NCBI GenBank assembly: GCA_913041025.1
Contig: CAJWGQ010000119.1
Span: 1-8,937 of the forward strand
Direction of reading: 5' to 3'
Length of the DNA stretch: 8,937 nucleotides
Origin: an uncultured Gammaproteobacteria bacterium
GTDB taxonomy: Bacteria; Pseudomonadota; Gammaproteobacteria; Pseudomonadales; Azotimanducaceae_A
Shown one piece after another: positions 6,419 through 8,937 of the stretch. The notes under the pieces were generated by a model. It was not told the origin of the DNA. It saw only the letters and a program-made list of their open reading frames with translations, and made no database searches. The translations under genes and the position numbers were made by a program. The number at the start of each line of letters is the position of its first letter. The first letter of the stretch is position 1.

Positions 6419-6850
6419 ATGAGTGATCTTGATAGGACTGGACGAGCTGAATCGCAAGATGGCTTAGCTAACAACTGTTTTGTTTGTGGAGCCGAGAACC
6501 CGATCGGCTTGAAGGTTAAGTTTTCGATTGTAAATGAGGTGTGTATCGGCTCGTTTACTCCCCAGATCCAGCATACTGGCTACGATAACCTTACTCATGG
6601 TGGAATATTATTCAGCCTACTGGATGACGTGATGGCGAACTGGGCTTGGCTGCAAGGAAAAAAATGCTTTACCGCCAAAGCAGACATACGCTACCGACAG
6701 GAGTTGCCCATAGGCACAGAAGTACTACTCGAAGGGCGATGTACTAAATTACGGGGCCGCTTGGCTCAGATGGAAGGACTGATCATTAGAAAGGATGATC
6801 AGTCAGTTGTGGCCGAGTCGACTGGGTCATTTATGATGGATTCAATTTAG
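6419..6850 (+). CDS. Hotdog-fold thioesterase, PaaI/THEM4-like
   Basis: This 143-residue hotdog-fold protein is probably an acyl-CoA thioesterase acting in the cytosol as a dimer or tetramer. The N-terminal CFVCGAENPIGL (20-31) is typical of THEM4-like and related thioesterases. The core HGGILFSLLDDVMANWA (60-76) carries the conserved His-Gly-Gly turn and Asp69/Asp70 on the central helix, one of which is the likely catalytic acid. The following strands TAKADIRYRQELPIGTEV and the C-terminal VAESTGSFM fit the hotdog sheet. Cys20 and Cys23 form a pair that could bind metal, though in this family it is often just structural. The ATG at 6419 is used; the Shine-Dalgarno is poor. It is divergent from the NUDIX gene and convergent with the epoxide hydrolase. 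The substrate chain length is unknown. Confidence 0.9.
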   Translation: MSDLDRTGRAESQDGLANNCFVCGAENPIGLKVKFSIVNEVCIGSFTPQIQHTGYDNLTHGGILFSLLDDVMANWAWLQGKKCFTAKADIRYRQELPIGTEVLLEGRCTKLRGRLAQMEGLIIRKDDQSVVAESTGSFMMDSI

Positions 6851-6874
6851 GTCGATAAATCGACAGATTAGTTT
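6851..6874 (+). terminator. Short hairpin after the thioesterase gene, possible terminator
   Basis: GTCGAT (6851-6856) is exactly complementary to ATCGAC (6859-6864), starting at the first base after the thioesterase stop codon. In practice this is a five-base stem with a four-base loop, followed by an interrupted T-rich run ending in GTTTT (6870-6874). The stem is short and the T-tract is offset, so this is a weak candidate. It lies in the 17-base gap before the convergent gene. Confidence 0.3.
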
Positions 6875-7788
6875 TGAGTTAACCAGTTGATCATTGCTCG
6901 ATTCGTCTCTTCGGGTTTCTCCTGTTGAATCCAGTGGCCGCAGGGTAAGTTCACAATGGTTGTGTTGGGCGCACGATCAAGAAGATTCTTTCCTTTCGGT
7001 ACTGAGTCATAGTCGCCGTAGATCATAAGAGTAGGCTGCTTTATTAAAGGCGTATAGTTCTCGGTTAAGTGCCAATTTCTGGAAAAGTTGCGGTACCAAT
7101 TAATCCCCCCCGTGAAGCCTGATGTTTCAAAAGCTTGAACGAAGACGTCGAGATCTTTCTCTGCCATCATTAAATTACCGGGCATCGCATCTGCCTTTGC
7201 TAAGGAAATGAGAGGCATCCCGGCTGGTAAGTTTGGCGGTGCTTCGTGCCATTGTTCTGTTCGATAAAGATTGTTGAGGAACTTCCTCGGGTTTTCTTCA
7301 AAAGCCGCGTCGGCAACGCCGGGTTGCCGATTGAAATGCACGATATAAAAGTCGCCTCCAAGGGCGTCTTCCCAGAAACTTACCCACTCTCGTTCGCCTC
7401 TTTCCATAAAAGGAACGCTCAAATTAATGATTCCCGAAACTCTTTTTGGATGCATTAAAGCAAGGTTCCAAACAACGATAGCCCCCCAGTCATGGCCGAC
7501 GAAGACGGCGTCCTGATGGCCGAAGTGGTCGAGAAGGCCCAAAAGATCGCCTGTCAGATGCGCTATATCGTAGTCCTCGACTTCCTCAGGAATCGATGAA
7601 TTTCCGTATCCCCGTTGATTCGGAATAATGACGTGATAACCAGCTTCCACTAGGGGATCGATTTGATGTCTCCAGGAGTAAGCATGCTCAGGCCAACCAT
7701 GACAAAGCACGATGGGAGAACCTTGTCCTTTGTGAAATACTTCGAGCTTCACCCCGTTCGTTTTTATTGTTTCGGCGTTTGGGAACAT
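6868..7788 (-). CDS. Epoxide hydrolase-type alpha/beta hydrolase
   Basis: This 306-residue soluble alpha/beta hydrolase has the full set of epoxide hydrolase residues. The oxyanion motif is HGWPE (30-34) and the nucleophile is Asp100 in GHDWGA. The lid tyrosines are probably Tyr148 in DFYIVHF and Tyr232 in GGINWYRN. The charge-relay acid is Asp259 in YGDYDSVP, with Asp261 as an alternative, and the base is His287 by the longer count, His285 here, in CGHW. RNFSRNW after the second tyrosine also matches the soluble epoxide hydrolase pattern. It should open an epoxide to a vicinal diol via a covalent ester. An aspartate nucleophile excludes a lipase or esterase; haloalkane dehalogenase is less likely because of the two lid tyrosines. 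The ATG at 7788 has AGGA at a good 9-base spacing. An ATG at 7794 would add two residues but has only three bases to the same AGGA. The substrate is unknown. Confidence 0.93.
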   Translation of the reverse strand: MFPNAETIKTNGVKLEVFHKGQGSPIVLCHGWPEHAYSWRHQIDPLVEAGYHVIIPNQRGYGNSSIPEEVEDYDIAHLTGDLLGLLDHFGHQDAVFVGHDWGAIVVWNLALMHPKRVSGIINLSVPFMERGEREWVSFWEDALGGDFYIVHFNRQPGVADAAFEENPRKFLNNLYRTEQWHEAPPNLPAGMPLISLAKADAMPGNLMMAEKDLDVFVQAFETSGFTGGINWYRNFSRNWHLTENYTPLIKQPTLMIYGDYDSVPKGKNLLDRAPNTTIVNLPCGHWIQQEKPEETNRAMINWLTQN

Positions 7789-7865
7789 GTGCATACATCC
7801 TGTCTGGTCTTGGAAGGATTTTCTGCCTTGCCCAAGATCGTTAAAAGTTAGTCGCCTTGTAAACT

Positions 7866-7876
7866 AAAGTTACTTT
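7866..7876. promoter_or_regulatory. Palindrome AAAGT-T-ACTTT in divergent promoter region
   Basis: This perfect 5+5 base inverted repeat lies between the epoxide hydrolase and the methyltransferase. It overlaps the first bases of a perfect TTGACA (7875-7880). A TTGACA-N19-AATAAT arrangement (7875-7905) follows, but its start point would lie only about six bases before the methyltransferase ATG and would leave the ribosome-binding site out of the message, so that promoter is doubtful. The palindrome could still be an operator for either gene. Confidence 0.25.
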
Positions 7877-7917
7877 GACAACAATCGAGAATCAAATTGA
7901 ATAATCGGAATCAGGCT

Positions 7918-8937
7918 ATGAATACATCGGCGACAATCGACAAAGACAAATTAAACGAATTCATTCGACAGACGGGTTCGAATGTCACGGCAGGTTTCAA
8001 TTGCGTTGTCTCGGTGTTGGGAGATCGAGTTGGCCTATTTAAGGGGCTTTCAAAGATCGGTGGTGGTACCAGCCAGCAATTAGCTGACTCACTTGGTTTA
8101 AATGAGCGCTGGGTGAGGGAATGGCTACAGCATCAGGCCTGCGTAAATCAAATAGAGTATGAGGAGGAAACTCAACGATTTTCAATTAGTCCTGAAGCCG
8201 AGTCAGTTTTAGTGGATGAAGATAGCCCGGCGTATTTGATGGGTGCTTATCATAGCGCGCTGTCCGTCTTTCCCGCGGCTGAGAAATTGGAAGACGCATT
8301 CCGCAGTGGCATCGGCATGACCTACGATGATCATGGTTCTAGTTGTGCCTGCGGTATGGAGAAAATGGGCGCGTACACAAAAAAACATCGATTGGTTCAA
8401 GAGATTTTGCCCTTGGTGCCTGGCTTAGTTCAGCGTTTAACCGATGGTATAAAAGTAGCTGATGTTGGATGTGGAGGAGCTCTATCTACGGTTGTTATGG
8501 CGAAGGCTTTTCCATCATCTACCTTTGTGGGGTATGACACTTCCGAGCATGCTCTAGCCCTAGCTAGAAAAAATATCGAAGAGATGGGAGTACAAAACGT
8601 GACTGTAGCCAATCCTAGCGCGGAGCCATTACCGAGCGATTCGAGTTTGGATTTTGTGACTACCTTTGACGTAGTACATGACACGCCTTACCCAGATCAA
8701 ATGATACAAGATATATATGGTTCGCTAGCCAGTGGAGGCCAATGGTTGTGTGAGGACATAAAAGGATTAAATTCCTTCGAAGAAAATTTACGTGAGCATC
8801 CGATGGCTGCAATGTTATACGGGTTTTCTATTACGATTTGCATGAGTTCTGGCCTCTCAACTGCAGACGGCGCGGGCCTTGGCACTCTGGGCTTCACAGA
8901 GGCGCTGGCTGAGAAAATGATGATTGATAGCGGATTT
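7918..8937 (+). CDS. Class I SAM-dependent methyltransferase with N-terminal winged helix (Rv2258c-like), partial
   Basis: From the ATG at 7918 the frame is open for 340 codons to the right edge, so the C-terminus is cut off, probably by about 10-25 residues judged by family length. Residues ~30-98 form a winged-helix dimerisation/substrate domain (GGTSQQLADSLGLNERWVREWL, then a beta-wing ending ISPEAESVL). Residues ~178 onward are a Rossmann methyltransferase: motif I VADVGCGG (180-187), the acidic ribose-binding residue Asp207 in YDTS, FDVVHD (250-255) in the motif IV region, and LASGGQW (270-276) before the next strand. The linker with GMTYDDHG (133-140) and the tail GLGTLGF (320-326) match the layout of Rv2258c-type enzymes. 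It probably methylates a small molecule, but the acceptor is unknown. Upstream GGAA at about 9 bases may serve as ribosome-binding site. It is divergent from the epoxide hydrolase. Confidence 0.92.
   Translation, partial: MNTSATIDKDKLNEFIRQTGSNVTAGFNCVVSVLGDRVGLFKGLSKIGGGTSQQLADSLGLNERWVREWLQHQACVNQIEYEEETQRFSISPEAESVLVDEDSPAYLMGAYHSALSVFPAAEKLEDAFRSGIGMTYDDHGSSCACGMEKMGAYTKKHRLVQEILPLVPGLVQRLTDGIKVADVGCGGALSTVVMAKAFPSSTFVGYDTSEHALALARKNIEEMGVQNVTVANPSAEPLPSDSSLDFVTTFDVVHDTPYPDQMIQDIYGSLASGGQWLCEDIKGLNSFEENLREHPMAAMLYGFSITICMSSGLSTADGAGLGTLGFTEALAEKMMIDSGF

Noticed and set aside
7875..7905. TTGACA-N19-AATAAT as the methyltransferase promoter
   Set aside because: The predicted start point is only about six bases from the ATG and would cut off the ribosome-binding site; the spacer has no convincing centred dyad.
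8209..8897. Three minus-strand open frames of 63-84 residues opposite the methyltransferase
   Set aside because: They are shadows of a gene whose conserved motifs are clear in the plus strand; no independent support.
1..8937. Mobile element, CRISPR array, toxin-antitoxin or phage-defence system
   Set aside because: No transposase, integrase, direct-repeat array, small toxin/antitoxin pair or defence domain was seen on either strand.

Overview
The window looks like chromosomal DNA from a Gammaproteobacterium, probably a marine or environmental lineage related to oligotrophic groups. This is an inference from the protein families (an E. coli-length MsrA with the same three cysteines, a YegD-type Hsp70, a small Cys/His zinc-ribbon protein of a kind I recall from gammaproteobacteria) and from the moderate, slightly AT-leaning composition. 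No rRNA, tRNA, CRISPR array, insertion sequence or phage gene was seen. Coding density is high: there are eleven genes, two of them cut by the window edges, and no gene-free stretch longer than about 180 bases.

Layout from left to right: a secreted repeat-rich protein on the minus strand that runs off the left edge (1-814); msrA, methionine sulfoxide repair (928-1587, +); a 64-residue zinc-ribbon-like protein (1596-1790, -); an Hsp70-family ATPase lacking a substrate-binding domain (1884-3290, +); a crotonase-fold acyl-CoA enzyme with an altered active site (3320-4273, -); a membrane di-iron fatty acid hydroxylase/sterol desaturase-type enzyme (4452-5288, +) followed closely by a SnoaL-like protein (5322-5759, +); a NUDIX hydrolase (5754-6356, -); a hotdog-fold thioesterase (6419-6850, +); an epoxide-hydrolase-type alpha/beta hydrolase (6868-7788, -); and a class I methyltransferase with an N-terminal winged helix that runs off the right edge (7918-8937, +).

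Nine of the ten gene junctions change strand. Convergent pairs are packed within 8 to 29 bases, or overlap by 6, while divergent pairs are separated by 62 to 178 bases that must hold two promoters each. The only probable operon is hydroxylase plus SnoaL-like. Two genes concern protein quality (msrA, Hsp70). The stretch from 3320 to 8937 is rich in acyl-CoA, lipid or small-molecule chemistry (crotonase, hydroxylase, thioesterase, NUDIX, epoxide hydrolase, methyltransferase). They could serve one lipid or xenobiotic pathway, but the strand-switching layout does not require it.

I see no clear, wholly new biological system. The most distinctive points are a possible MerR-type promoter architecture (perfect TTGACA, a 19-base spacer and a centred dyad) in front of the left-edge secreted gene, the crotonase lacking one of the two canonical glutamates, the SBD-less Hsp70 beside a small zinc protein, and the strict strand alternation.
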